A stretch of DNA of 64,000 nucleotides from positions 62,001 to 126,000 of the forward strand of contig JANQMT010000078.1 in the NCBI GenBank assembly GCA_028279945.1, in the 5' to 3' direction. Of this stretch, positions 1-7,898 are shown piece by piece. The notes below the pieces were generated by a model, which did not search any database, was not told where the DNA came from, and was given only the letters and a program-made list of their open reading frames with translations. A program made the translations under genes and the position numbers. The stretch is from JAKSCF01 sp028279945. Lineage in GTDB: Bacteria; Bacillota; Clostridia; Peptostreptococcales; JAAYPU01. Within the stretch, counting starts at the first letter, position 1. Every line of letters begins with the position of its first letter.

Positions 1-919
1 GAAATTGGTTTAAGGGTATCGGTTCAGTACATTCGGTATCAAACCTAGTCACCATAATATCCACACCGATAATTTTATTGATCTCTTGCAGCTCTTTATA
101 AAACGCCTTAACTAAGCTGTCTGAGATGGATCCACTTTCATCTATAGCCAGCAATGCCCTAACGCCAATAGCCCGCTTTGTACCCGGCAAATTTTCAAAT
201 CTTCTGGATTGTCTTTTATAAGATTTTCTAACCATCATTTTGCCTCTTCCTGTCAAAAATCTTTTAAGCATAATTCTCCAATTAACTTTGATGTCCCGAT
301 ATACTTCTTCTACTATGTCCTCAAGTCCAGATGGTAACTCTCCTTCTGCACTGGCTTGTTCCATGGTCTGAATCAACTTACTTTTCAAAGCATTTATTTC
401 CACGCTCGAAGCAGGCTCATCGGATAGTTTATTGGCTTTTAGGCTTTCTTCTTCGAATACTAACAGAATCTCATGGTTTTTGACAGCAAAGCTCATTAAA
501 TCGTCTACATCTGTTATGATGTCATAATAATACTCCGCATTTTTGTTTCTTTCTATATTTCTTTTTAGCTTTTGCGATAACTTATCTACCGTTATAGCAT
601 TATTAAATAAGTACCTTTTGGCAATCATTTCGTTGACAGCCATATCACAAGCTGCAGACCATAAAAGGATTTCTCTATTCATACGTCGATATTGGTGCAT
701 CAAAATCACATGCAACAGTTCATGCAATATAACGCCTTTTTGTTGATCAGCCGATAAACTTTCAAACCATTCTGGGTTATAATATATTTTTAAGCTTGGA
801 ATAGATGCCATCCTAATGGTATCTATTTTTTCACTTTCCACTAAAGTAACCGATGACGCAACATATCCATAATAAGGTTGCTCTATTAATAGTTTTATAA
901 TAACATCTTGAATCTTCAT
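1..919 (-). CDS. VWA-like metallopeptidase (DUF2201-type), partial
   Basis: The gene starts at 919 and runs off the left edge, so only its first 306 codons are present. The frame is open throughout. It shows a zinc-protease HExxH motif (HELLH, residues 66-70) near the N-terminus and, near residue 260, the MIDAS-like motif DESGSIS of von Willebrand A domains. This domain order is that of the DUF2201 family of putative metallopeptidases with a VWA-like end. The start has an AGGGGTG ribosome-binding site and follows the MoxR-like ATPase gene by 10 bases, so the two are cotranscribed. MoxR/VWA pairs usually act as chaperones for complex assembly or metal insertion. The substrate here is unknown, and peptidase activity is inferred from the motif only. 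Confidence 0.85.
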   Translation of the reverse strand, partial: MKIQDVIIKLLIEQPYYGYVASSVTLVESEKIDTIRMASIPSLKIYYNPEWFESLSADQQKGVILHELLHVILMHQYRRMNREILLWSAACDMAVNEMIAKRYLFNNAITVDKLSQKLKRNIERNKNAEYYYDIITDVDDLMSFAVKNHEILLVFEEESLKANKLSDEPASSVEINALKSKLIQTMEQASAEGELPSGLEDIVEEVYRDIKVNWRIMLKRFLTGRGKMMVRKSYKRQSRRFENLPGTKRAIGVRALLAIDESGSISDSLVKAFYKELQEINKIIGVDIMVTRFDTECTEPIPLNQF

Positions 920-929
920 AGATTCACCC

Positions 930-2006
930 CTAAGTAATACTGATGACATCAATAATTTTATCACTTACTTTATCAAATACTTCAGAACTAAGAAAAATTT
1001 CTAATTCCTTTTCTCTCTTTACAGAAAGGTATTTAAAAAATAGTATTTGCATTTCTTCAGGTAAGTCAACGAGAAACGCTTTAATGTTTTTTATATGTTC
1101 TTCGTCTTCAATAAAGCTTATAATAACTTTCTGTATGATGTAGTTGAGTATATCTATATGATTATTTTCAATTAAATGCTTGATATCATTTTTGACTTCA
1201 TCATAGTTTTCGAGAAGATCTTTAGTTGACGGAATCATCAAATTTCTGTTATTCAAAAAGCCATAAAAAGACGATGCCGCTTGGGGCCCAACAATTCCGC
1301 CAACCAGCTCTCTCATAAGATGATCCTCAAGCTTACAATGATTAAACAGTTCTTGAATTTTAGTCCATCCTCTAGGCGTCGGCGATTTTGCCAGAGCGGT
1401 AGAATCAGCAGATTTTTTCACTATCAAAAGCATATCCGGGCACGCTTTTAGGTAGGATAATACATCATCATTAGGATGATGCTTCAAGGAGTACTCAATA
1501 TAATCATCTATATCTGCAGTTACTTCTATGGCAATAAATCGATCAAGCATTGCATCATCCAGTGAATTTACCAGATAGTTCATAGTATCCGGGTTCATAG
1601 TAACCCCAATACGCCATCCGCCTGCAATCATATGCCCATTAATCTTTTTCTCAAGCAACAACGGATATAATACAGATATTGTATCACTGGGGACTCTATT
1701 GATTTCCTCTAAAACCAGGATTCCTTTTTCCGGATACATACCTTCTTCCACCGCTTGTTTTGTAGGTAAAAATTGTGGTGCTAAATATTTAGTTATACCT
1801 TTTTCTCTATCTTTATCAGGCAATCCCATAAAATCAGGCCCTTCAAGGGCTGCTGCATACAATCCAATATATCCAATCCCCAATTCATCCGCACATTGCT
1901 GATAAGCTGACGTTTTACCGATACCTCTTTCACTGATCAGTGCCGTAACACTCTGAGTATTTAAATACAGTTCTTTTATACATGCCTTTGCTTCACTGAT
2001 TTTCAT
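930..2006 (-). CDS. MoxR-type AAA+ ATPase
   Basis: This is a 358-residue AAA+ ATPase of the MoxR group. The P-loop region is SERGIGKTS (residues 25-33), where serine stands in place of the usual first glycine of GxxxxGKT. Walker B is LVLEEINR (97-104). The start ATG has a GGAGGTAA site. It is the first gene of a two-gene unit with the VWA/metallopeptidase gene 10 bases downstream. That pairing is typical of MoxR systems, in which the ATPase and VWA partner remodel a target protein. No target can be read from the neighbours. A TATAAT-like -10 lies at 2083-2088, without a convincing -35. Confidence 0.85.
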   Translation of the reverse strand: MKISEAKACIKELYLNTQSVTALISERGIGKTSAYQQCADELGIGYIGLYAAALEGPDFMGLPDKDREKGITKYLAPQFLPTKQAVEEGMYPEKGILVLEEINRVPSDTISVLYPLLLEKKINGHMIAGGWRIGVTMNPDTMNYLVNSLDDAMLDRFIAIEVTADIDDYIEYSLKHHPNDDVLSYLKACPDMLLIVKKSADSTALAKSPTPRGWTKIQELFNHCKLEDHLMRELVGGIVGPQAASSFYGFLNNRNLMIPSTKDLLENYDEVKNDIKHLIENNHIDILNYIIQKVIISFIEDEEHIKNIKAFLVDLPEEMQILFFKYLSVKREKELEIFLSSEVFDKVSDKIIDVISIT

Positions 2007-2246
2007 AAATTACCTCCATTAGCAAAATATTTTACCTCATACGCTTCGTTATTCATTGAATACCTTTCTTACTAACTTATCATTATATATAAGCGTCATT
2101 AATTTGTATTGTAAAAAAGGGAACTCACTTTAATATTCATCAGAGATACTGTAATCATTCGTTTGTTTCAAACTCTCTTCATTATAACAGGATAGATTAT
2201 TCACTGCTTGTCATATTTTGTCTTACCATTGTCTGCTTTTGCAATT
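2007..2246. other. intergenic stretch, no gene seen
   Basis: About 300 bases separate the MoxR gene from the Lnt-like gene. The part near 2007-2110 should hold the promoter of the MoxR operon; only a TATAAT-like hexamer (minus strand, 2083-2088) is recognisable. No open frame with a ribosome-binding site was found. The terminator of the next gene is listed separately. Confidence 0.5.
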
Positions 2247-2269
2247 GAAAAAGCGCCATCACTGGCACT
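2247..2269 (-). terminator. terminator of the Lnt-like gene
   Basis: On the minus strand AGTGCCA and TGGCGCT form a 7-bp stem (one G-U pair) around a GTGA loop, followed directly by TTTT. It lies 42 bases after the stop of the 2311-3795 gene. Confidence 0.65.
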
Positions 2270-2310
2270 TTTATACTTAGCTTTTGTTTAATTGCTGTTT
2301 TTAACGCTCT

Positions 2311-3795
2311 TTATTCTCTCTTTCTATTCATTATTGTAAAAACACTGCATCCCAATAATCCTAAAACTGAAAACCAGCCCAATAAATCTCCAATAGTTGG
2401 GTAGAGTGTTTTAGTCCCTTTAGTGGGAACCTCTGCATACATAATGCCGTCTTTTGTTTCATCTGAATCCATTTGGGCTAAAATATTCCCATTATAATCT
2501 GCTGCGAATGTAATACCATTATAGGTTGGACGAACAAAAGAAAATCCATTTTCTATGGTTCTTAACCAATAGCCTGGGCCTGTGCTTTTAGGGAAATCAT
2601 AGGAAGGCCCTAGCATTATGTCAACATTATTTTTTCCTGCCTGCCTAATATACGAAGGAAAATCCATATCTCTGCAAATACTGATACCAATTCTTCCGTA
2701 TGGCGTATCTGCTGTTTGAATGACTTCAGCTCCTTTTTTAAATACCAAAGTTTCACCGGTATCTCCAAGTCCAAAGAGATATCTTTTGGCATAATCCAGT
2801 TGTATCTCGCCATAGTTATCAATCAATAAATGTTTATTGTCTCCTTTTCCTTCTTTCGCAAAATATGCATAAGTTATGCTCAGGTATATATTGTTTTCTT
2901 TTGCTATTCTTTTGTATGCTTCTATTATCATGTCTTCATCTTCTTCATTGATTGTCATGGCATATTCTTGGAATGTAACGATCTTTGCATGGTTTGAAGC
3001 TGCTGTTTGGATTAAGTTTTCTATTCTTGAAATTGTTTTTTCAAGAGGTGAAGTGATTTGATTGGTATAAACCCTGTCCATGGATACCACTTCTCCATCT
3101 TCGGGAATGAGTACAATTGCTGCAACTTTTACCGTATCGGATTGTGAGTCCATCCAAGAAGAAGTTTTAACTGCACCAAATAAAGAAATGATCAGTATAA
3201 TCGATAAAAATACCAATGTGACTTTTTTGACTTTTCCCCAAATAAAATCATTTTCCCAAAAATAGTTAATGACGGACACAAACCAAGAAGAAATAAATAC
3301 TAATATCCATATTCCAAATAATGATATAGATTGTTTAAAAAATAGAGGTCCATATACAAATTTACTGCTCATTCCAGCGCCGTCAAATGGTCCTTCTAAT
3401 GAAGATAGAAAAAATATTGCTGTTGTTATGATTGGAAAAGTTAGAGTAGATAGCATCGTTTTATCTTTAAACCTTGGATAGATTAATCGATCCACCATGT
3501 ATGGTAAAAAGAAAAGAATGGCTATAATGGTGGCTCTGATTAAATTAACAATAATCGTATTCAACACATCGCCCATATCAAACAATCCCCAAAGCGCAAT
3601 ATTCATACTCAATAAAAATCCTAATAAAGTAAGCAATATGCCTTTTTTAGCCGGTTGGGTTCTTATAAACCTTAGAATAAAAATTGGCCCAATTAATATT
3701 GAAATTTGAATAGTAGGAACTATCTCACTCCTTCTGGTAAACATAAAGATTCCAAAACCCAATAAAAATAAAGTTAATGGCGTAATTTTTTTCAC
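2311..3795 (-). CDS. apolipoprotein N-acyltransferase-like (Lnt-type) nitrilase-fold membrane protein
   Basis: The N-terminal part (about residues 10-210) has several hydrophobic membrane segments. It is followed by a carbon-nitrogen hydrolase domain. The nitrilase triad is visible as Glu in FQEYA, Lys in DYAKRYLFG and Cys in ISICRDMDF (residues 280, 340 and 377 counted from the upstream GTG at 3804). One more membrane helix ends the protein. This is the plan of Lnt, which N-acylates lipoproteins at the outer face of the membrane. True Lnt activity is uncertain in Firmicutes, so a related amidase/acyltransferase role is possible. I prefer the GTG at 3795 because AAAGGG sits 8 bases upstream; the GTG at 3804 abuts that site. 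The promoter carries an unusual 11-bp repeat array. Confidence 0.75.
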   Translation of the reverse strand: MKKITPLTLFLLGFGIFMFTRRSEIVPTIQISILIGPIFILRFIRTQPAKKGILLTLLGFLLSMNIALWGLFDMGDVLNTIIVNLIRATIIAILFFLPYMVDRLIYPRFKDKTMLSTLTFPIITTAIFFLSSLEGPFDGAGMSSKFVYGPLFFKQSISLFGIWILVFISSWFVSVINYFWENDFIWGKVKKVTLVFLSIILIISLFGAVKTSSWMDSQSDTVKVAAIVLIPEDGEVVSMDRVYTNQITSPLEKTISRIENLIQTAASNHAKIVTFQEYAMTINEEDEDMIIEAYKRIAKENNIYLSITYAYFAKEGKGDNKHLLIDNYGEIQLDYAKRYLFGLGDTGETLVFKKGAEVIQTADTPYGRIGISICRDMDFPSYIRQAGKNNVDIMLGPSYDFPKSTGPGYWLRTIENGFSFVRPTYNGITFAADYNGNILAQMDSDETKDGIMYAEVPTKGTKTLYPTIGDLLGWFSVLGLLGCSVFTIMNRKRE

Positions 3796-3830
3796 CTTTA
3801 TCACCCTTTCACGTTTAACTTTATTGTAAT

Positions 3831-3883
3831 TTTATACCATAAATATTAGAGCATGATTGATGTAAAGTTAGAGCCCAGTTAGA
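3831..3883 (-). promoter_or_regulatory. promoter with four 11-bp direct repeats
   Basis: Reading the minus strand from 3883 to 3840 there are four consecutive 11-base units: TCTAACTGGGC, TCTAACTTTAC, ATCAATCATGC, TCTAATATTTA. They are followed by TGG and a TATAAA -10 at 3836-3831. No standard -35 is present, so an activator is expected. Eleven-base direct repeats are typical of OmpR/PhoB-type response regulators. The same arrangement with the same spacing precedes the gene starting at 30567. Confidence 0.55.
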
Positions 3884-3923
3884 ATATTTTTATTATCGAA
3901 GGTATGTAAGAAGCTGATAACAT

Positions 3924-3953
3924 AAAAAAACTCCCTCCCATTTCGGAGAAAGT
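3924..3953 (-). terminator. terminator of the yefM-yoeB operon
   Basis: A 9-bp stem (ACTTTCTCC with GGAGGGAGT, two G-U pairs) with a 6-base loop is followed by seven T on the minus strand. It begins immediately after the yoeB stop. Confidence 0.8.
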
Positions 3954-3954
3954 T

Positions 3955-4221
3955 TTATTCATAATGCGTCCACATGCGTAGAATCTTTACTGTTTTTTCT
4001 TCTTCAATAACTTCATACACCAGCCTATGTTGGATATTGATACGTCTTGCGTAAGCACCTTTCAAGTCCCCTACTAATTTTTCATAGGGCGGAGGATTTT
4101 GAAAAGGATTTTCTTTAGTAATCTTAATGAGCTCTAATGCCTTTTCTTCTAAGTTGCTTCCTTTTATTTTTTTGACATCCTTTATTGCTCTTTTTGTGTA
4201 AACTACTCTATATTTTCCCAA
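3955..4221 (-). CDS. yoeB: YoeB-family toxin, ribosome-dependent mRNA endonuclease
   Basis: This 88-residue protein has the features of the Txe/YoeB family: an N-terminal YTKRAIKDVKKI helix region, the central ARRINIQHRLVYEV segment and the C-terminal MWTHYE end, where the His-Tyr pair is part of the RNase active site. YoeB toxins cleave mRNA in the ribosomal A site. The gene overlaps the end of yefM by 19 bases, giving translational coupling with the antitoxin made first. A good terminator follows the stop. The length is normal and the active-site residues are present, so the module looks intact. Confidence 0.93.
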   Translation of the reverse strand: MGKYRVVYTKRAIKDVKKIKGSNLEEKALELIKITKENPFQNPPPYEKLVGDLKGAYARRINIQHRLVYEVIEEEKTVKILRMWTHYE

Positions 4222-4454
4222 TCTAATGCCTCACATTCTTCAATTGGTGTATTCAATCCTTCAATTATACTTTCTCTCATGCCAGGTATTGATACAAGAT
4301 ATAATGTTTCTTGAATAGCGGACCAATCTCTTTCAGAAAGTAAGATTGCATTGCCTTTCTTAGTAGTAATTTCTACTGGAACACTTGATTCTATGGTTTC
4401 ATCTATTAGTTTATATATATTTTTTCTCGCTTGTGTTACAGGGATTACTTTCAT
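4203..4454 (-). CDS. yefM: YefM/Phd-family antitoxin
   Basis: This 83-residue protein begins MKVIPVTQARKNIYKLIDE, the usual DNA-binding N-terminus of Phd/YefM antitoxins. Its acidic C-terminal tail would neutralise YoeB. The start at 4454 has a perfect AGGAGGTG site at 4461-4468; the nearby ATG at 4458 leads to an immediate stop and is rejected. It is the first gene of the toxin-antitoxin operon and probably represses its own promoter, whose spacer carries repeated GTACG elements. Confidence 0.93.
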   Translation of the reverse strand: MKVIPVTQARKNIYKLIDETIESSVPVEITTKKGNAILLSERDWSAIQETLYLVSIPGMRESIIEGLNTPIEECEALDWENIE

Positions 4455-4474
4455 TCATTTCACCTCCTGTTACC

Positions 4475-4503
4475 ATTATACCGTACATAATAGCGTACGT
4501 CAA
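4475..4503 (-). promoter_or_regulatory. yefM-yoeB promoter with putative operator
   Basis: The minus strand reads TTGACG (4503-4498), a 17-base spacer, then TATAAT (4480-4475). GTACG occurs twice, 12 bases apart, at the two ends of the spacer. YefM operators are known for TGTAC-containing cores, so this is a likely autoregulatory site. Confidence 0.8.
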
Positions 4504-4526
4504 GATTATTGCAAACACGTGTTGCT

Positions 4527-5792
4527 TTACCAACAACCAAGTTTATTATAGCTAGGTGCTGTTCTTCCGTTAAAGTAATCACATGCTTTATAATATTTTA
4601 AATCCCTCATCCATAAATATTGGTATTCTTTATCTTTTGTAAAACGACCCAATGTAGAAATCGGTTTTCCACGAAAATCAAGCATTTGTCCCAACAACTC
4701 CGATGGGTCTCTGAAACATTCCCAATCGCACAGCTTACAAAAAGCTTTATCATCCATCTTGTTTAAATCCAAGTCCCAGAATTTACCTAAATTATCTTCC
4801 CCCCTGTAACCGCATGGGAAAGTATCTCCCGTTTTTGCATCCACATAAAAAAAATCAATGCCGCCTCTACAAGGCTGGCTATAATTGTCATCATCTGAAT
4901 ACTGCTTAATTAACGCATGTAATGAAGCTTGGGGGCTGAAAATCCTAATTTTTGATCTGTATTCGGGAATGGTATCCATAAGTGCTTTAAAGAGCAGCAC
5001 CCGCTCTTTGGACGAAAACTTAACCACTTCATCTGCCGATGTGGCCCCGTAAACAGCACTCAAACCCTCTTCTTCCTCATGGTTGATACTCATAGGATAA
5101 CACGCGTTAGCGATGGTAAAACCAAGGTCAATAACGAAAGAGTAGAACTTTCTAAATGCTTCTTGATATGTATTATAAAATAATTCCGAATCAAACTCAT
5201 CTTCATTTTGTTCTTCGTTAAATGCACCCCCGACATTTCTATTAATCCCAAGATTGACAGAAGGATATATGTCATGCTCATGAAAAATAGGTATTGCCTT
5301 TTCTATACCTCGAATAACCCCTGGTAAGCCTCTCATCTCTTCATGCAACCCCCCGTCAGAAGAATCAATGCTAATCCAGAAATTACGGATATTGGTTTTG
5401 GCTAAAGCTTCAGCCATCTTAGTAATGCGCTTCTCATAATCCGTTTTGTGGGAATTCATAAACGAAAAACCATTGGTTCCGGTTCTGATATATTCTATCC
5501 CTGATTGACCCGCATGGTGCATCAATTCAATGAGCTCATTAAAATATAAAAAAATTTCTCCACCTGTAAAAGAGATGGATTCTACCCCTTTTTCTACAGC
5601 AGCGTCAATCATCCGCTTTACATCATCCAGTTCTAGTTTAGAACGCTGAAAATCTTCAGTAACTCTCATGCCACACTGGGGACATTTTGCATTGCATTTA
5701 TCGGTAAGCTGAATAATCAACTGACCAGGAATTCTTCCATGAAGGAATTTCTTAACACTTTTCATTTTCATAAATGGATTATTTTTTATCAT
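4527..5792 (-). CDS. radical SAM protein with C-terminal cysteine cluster
   Basis: The protein has 421 residues. The radical SAM [4Fe-4S] motif is C33-NAK-C37-PQ-C40, followed by the SAM-binding FTGGE. The C-terminal third has further cysteines (PCRGG, FPCGYRGE, CKLCDWEC), resembling the auxiliary cluster domains (SPASM/twitch) of enzymes that modify peptides or small molecules. The final residues GCW add another cysteine. No precursor-peptide gene was seen next to it, so the substrate is unknown. The gene stands alone between the toxin-antitoxin pair and the MarR-GNAT gene. Its ribosome-binding site is weak (AAAGAGTG), and a Pho-box-like repeat lies at its presumed promoter. Confidence 0.8.
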   Translation of the reverse strand: MIKNNPFMKMKSVKKFLHGRIPGQLIIQLTDKCNAKCPQCGMRVTEDFQRSKLELDDVKRMIDAAVEKGVESISFTGGEIFLYFNELIELMHHAGQSGIEYIRTGTNGFSFMNSHKTDYEKRITKMAEALAKTNIRNFWISIDSSDGGLHEEMRGLPGVIRGIEKAIPIFHEHDIYPSVNLGINRNVGGAFNEEQNEDEFDSELFYNTYQEAFRKFYSFVIDLGFTIANACYPMSINHEEEEGLSAVYGATSADEVVKFSSKERVLLFKALMDTIPEYRSKIRIFSPQASLHALIKQYSDDDNYSQPCRGGIDFFYVDAKTGDTFPCGYRGEDNLGKFWDLDLNKMDDKAFCKLCDWECFRDPSELLGQMLDFRGKPISTLGRFTKDKEYQYLWMRDLKYYKACDYFNGRTAPSYNKLGCW

Positions 5793-5889
5793 TATTTATT
5801 CGCACTCTTTCCAAATTATTATTTACAAATCATTAGATTCATATTTTATATTACCACTAAATGATTCTTGTTCCATTAGTACATTGTTC

Positions 5890-5912
5890 ATTATATGTTA
5901 AGAAAATGTTAA
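5890..5912 (-). promoter_or_regulatory. Pho-box-like direct repeat and -10 before the radical SAM gene
   Basis: On the minus strand TTAACA occurs twice with an 11-base period (5912-5907 and 5901-5896) and is followed directly by TATAAT (5895-5890). TTAACA-N5-TTAACA is the half-site pattern of PhoP-type response regulators. The distance to the start codon is about 98 bases. Only two units are clear. Confidence 0.4.
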
Positions 5913-5955
5913 CTATCTATCTTAAATTATGACCGTATATTTCCAATCTTCTCAG

Positions 5956-6870
5956 TTACAAAGATAAATCCCACCGTTCTTCAATCAAGTCTTTCCCCCA
6001 AACATTATGTTCAACAGTTTCTGATAGTGTGAACCCATATCTTTCATAAAGATGTCGTGCTGCATCCAAAATGCTGATTGTCCAAAGCAATACATGTTGA
6101 TAATTACTTTCCTTACAAAAATCTATTGCTGTACTCATAAGCTTGTTCCCCAATCCCTTCCCTCTCATCTTTGGGTCAATAAGAAACCATCGAAGCTGGG
6201 CCGTTTTATCATCCACCTTTACAATAGCAATCATGCCTTCAGGCTTACCATTTACCTCAGCTATCCATAAGTTATCTTTTTCTTTGCGGAAACCTTCTTG
6301 AAACTTATATATGGCTTCTTCCACATATTGTCTAAAAGTATTATCAAATCCATATTCTGTTTCGTATAAATCCACATGTTTTTCAACAACCCAGTCAATA
6401 TCATTAGGGCGGAAGCTTCTAATATTGATAGAGTGAAGCGTTGATGACAGAGCATTCTCAATATGCTTCATCGCATCCAAAAGTTTCCCTTGTTCCTCTC
6501 CTGTTAAAGGTGCAACTAGCGCTTGTACATGTTGATTCGACTTATTTTCCAAATCATTCAGAATATCCTTTCCCTTTTGTGTTAAATACAAAAAGTAAAA
6601 CCGCCTATCTGTTGGAAAATTTTCCTTTCGAATGAGCCCCTTTTTCTCAAATCCGTTTAAAATTCTGCTAAGATATCCCCTATCGATATGCAGTTTATTC
6701 ATCAATTTATTTGCTGTGCAATCCTTTATTTTATGGATCTCTAAAATAATACGCGCTTCCGTTAATGAATACGGACTCTCTAAAACATGCTGATCCAACA
6801 GACCCAATATCTCTGTATAAAAGCGATTAAACCGTCTGATTTCTAAAATAGTATGATTATTTTTTTTCAT
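5956..6870 (-). CDS. MarR-type regulator fused to GNAT acetyltransferase
   Basis: This is a 304-residue two-domain protein. Residues 1 to about 145 form a MarR winged helix (LHIDRGYLSRILNGFEKKGLI is the recognition region). Residues 150-304 form a GNAT N-acetyltransferase with the acetyl-CoA loop RGKGLGNKL. MarR-GNAT fusions are known in Firmicutes, where the acetyltransferase domain presumably acts on the molecule sensed or on an amine substrate. Its promoter carries a perfect 10-bp dyad over the -35, the position expected for autorepression. No target gene is adjacent on the same strand. Confidence 0.85.
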   Translation of the reverse strand: MKKNNHTILEIRRFNRFYTEILGLLDQHVLESPYSLTEARIILEIHKIKDCTANKLMNKLHIDRGYLSRILNGFEKKGLIRKENFPTDRRFYFLYLTQKGKDILNDLENKSNQHVQALVAPLTGEEQGKLLDAMKHIENALSSTLHSINIRSFRPNDIDWVVEKHVDLYETEYGFDNTFRQYVEEAIYKFQEGFRKEKDNLWIAEVNGKPEGMIAIVKVDDKTAQLRWFLIDPKMRGKGLGNKLMSTAIDFCKESNYQHVLLWTISILDAARHLYERYGFTLSETVEHNVWGKDLIEERWDLSL

Positions 6871-6910
6871 GTTCTCACCTACTTCATTAAATTTTTTCTA
6901 GCCTATAATA

Positions 6911-6943
6911 AGTATATATTAGCTAGTTGACTCAGTCAACTAG
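6911..6943 (-). promoter_or_regulatory. promoter and MarR-type operator of the MarR-GNAT gene
   Basis: A perfect inverted repeat (CTAGTTGACT, one central base, AGTCAACTAG) spans 6923-6943. It contains the -35 TTGACT (6939-6934). After a 17-base spacer follows the -10 TATACT (6916-6911). TTGAC-centred dyads are typical of MarR proteins. Confidence 0.75.
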
Positions 6944-7141
6944 TCGCAAAAAAAGATACAATTAATTTTTACTCTCGTCTTAATGCTAATTGATGTTAAA
7001 CTGGTTTTAATGGTAATATTTAATTAAGAATTGCTGAAAAAATAATTCATACTTAATACAAGAATATCACCCTACATAAAATAGTTATAAGAACCTAAGT
7101 AAACCGCTTATATAACAAATTTTTTAAGAAAGGATATGAAG

Positions 7142-7738
7142 ATGGAACTAAAATATAATGTGGGCATATTTTTATTTAATGAAGTTGAAGTTTTAGATTT
7201 TGCTGGTCCGTTTGAAGTTTTTTCTCTAGCCGAATATCCAGATAGTAAAGAAAAAATATTCAAAGTCAACACGATAGCTCAGACCAAAAATTTGATAAGT
7301 GCACGAAATGGATTAAAGGTATTCCCTGATTATGATTTTATGGATGCACCTGAGGTGGATATCTTAATTATTCCTGGAGGATATGGTGCTGAAGAAATTG
7401 AAATATACAATGATGAGGCAATCAAATGGATTGTTAAACGTTCAAAAGAAGTTAAAATTCTTGCCTCCGTATGTACCGGAGCATTTTTACTGGCTAAAGG
7501 CCAACTATTAGAGGGGAAAAAAGCAACCACTCATTGGATGGATATCCATCGGTTGGAAAAGGAATTTAAGAATATATTCGTCAAAAGAAATATAAAGTAT
7601 GTAGATGAAGGTTCTATCATAACATCGGCTGGAATTTCAGCAGGCATTAATATGGCCTTTTATATAATTTCTAAATTAACCAATAAAGAAATTGCAAGAA
7701 ATACAGCCAGAAGAATGGAATATGATATTACTATTTAA
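7142..7738 (+). CDS. DJ-1/PfpI family protein
   Basis: This protein of about 198 residues belongs to the DJ-1/PfpI (class I glutamine amidotransferase-like) superfamily. It has the N-terminal FAGPFEVFS segment with the conserved Glu and the nucleophile elbow SVCTGAFLL containing the reactive Cys. This subtype resembles the sensor half of AraC regulators of the GlxA kind, but no helix-turn-helix is attached. I choose the ATG at 7142 because AAAGGA lies at the correct distance; the ATG at 7136 abuts it. Chaperone, isomerase or amidase roles are all possible, and nothing nearby decides. Confidence 0.8.
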   Translation: MELKYNVGIFLFNEVEVLDFAGPFEVFSLAEYPDSKEKIFKVNTIAQTKNLISARNGLKVFPDYDFMDAPEVDILIIPGGYGAEEIEIYNDEAIKWIVKRSKEVKILASVCTGAFLLAKGQLLEGKKATTHWMDIHRLEKEFKNIFVKRNIKYVDEGSIITSAGISAGINMAFYIISKLTNKEIARNTARRMEYDITI

Positions 7739-7796
7739 AAAACGAACTTACTACATTTCAAATTATAAACTTCTTTTACTATTATAGTATACTTAG

Positions 7797-7825
7797 TTGA
7801 CGCTTTCTGAAATTCTTGATAAAAT
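7797..7825 (+). promoter_or_regulatory. promoter of the metallo-hydrolase gene
   Basis: TTGACG (7797-7802), a 17-base spacer and TAAAAT (7820-7825) form a sigma-A-type promoter 74 bases before the next start codon. Confidence 0.7.
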
Positions 7826-7898
7826 GTACTTGCGTTACCGTTATAGTTCATTTCATCTCGTATGTTTTATCTATATCTAATAAAAAGGGGGCTAAACT

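Noticed and set aside
3796..3804. GTG at 3804 as start of the Lnt-like gene
   Set aside because: It abuts the AAAGGG site; the GTG at 3795 has correct spacing.
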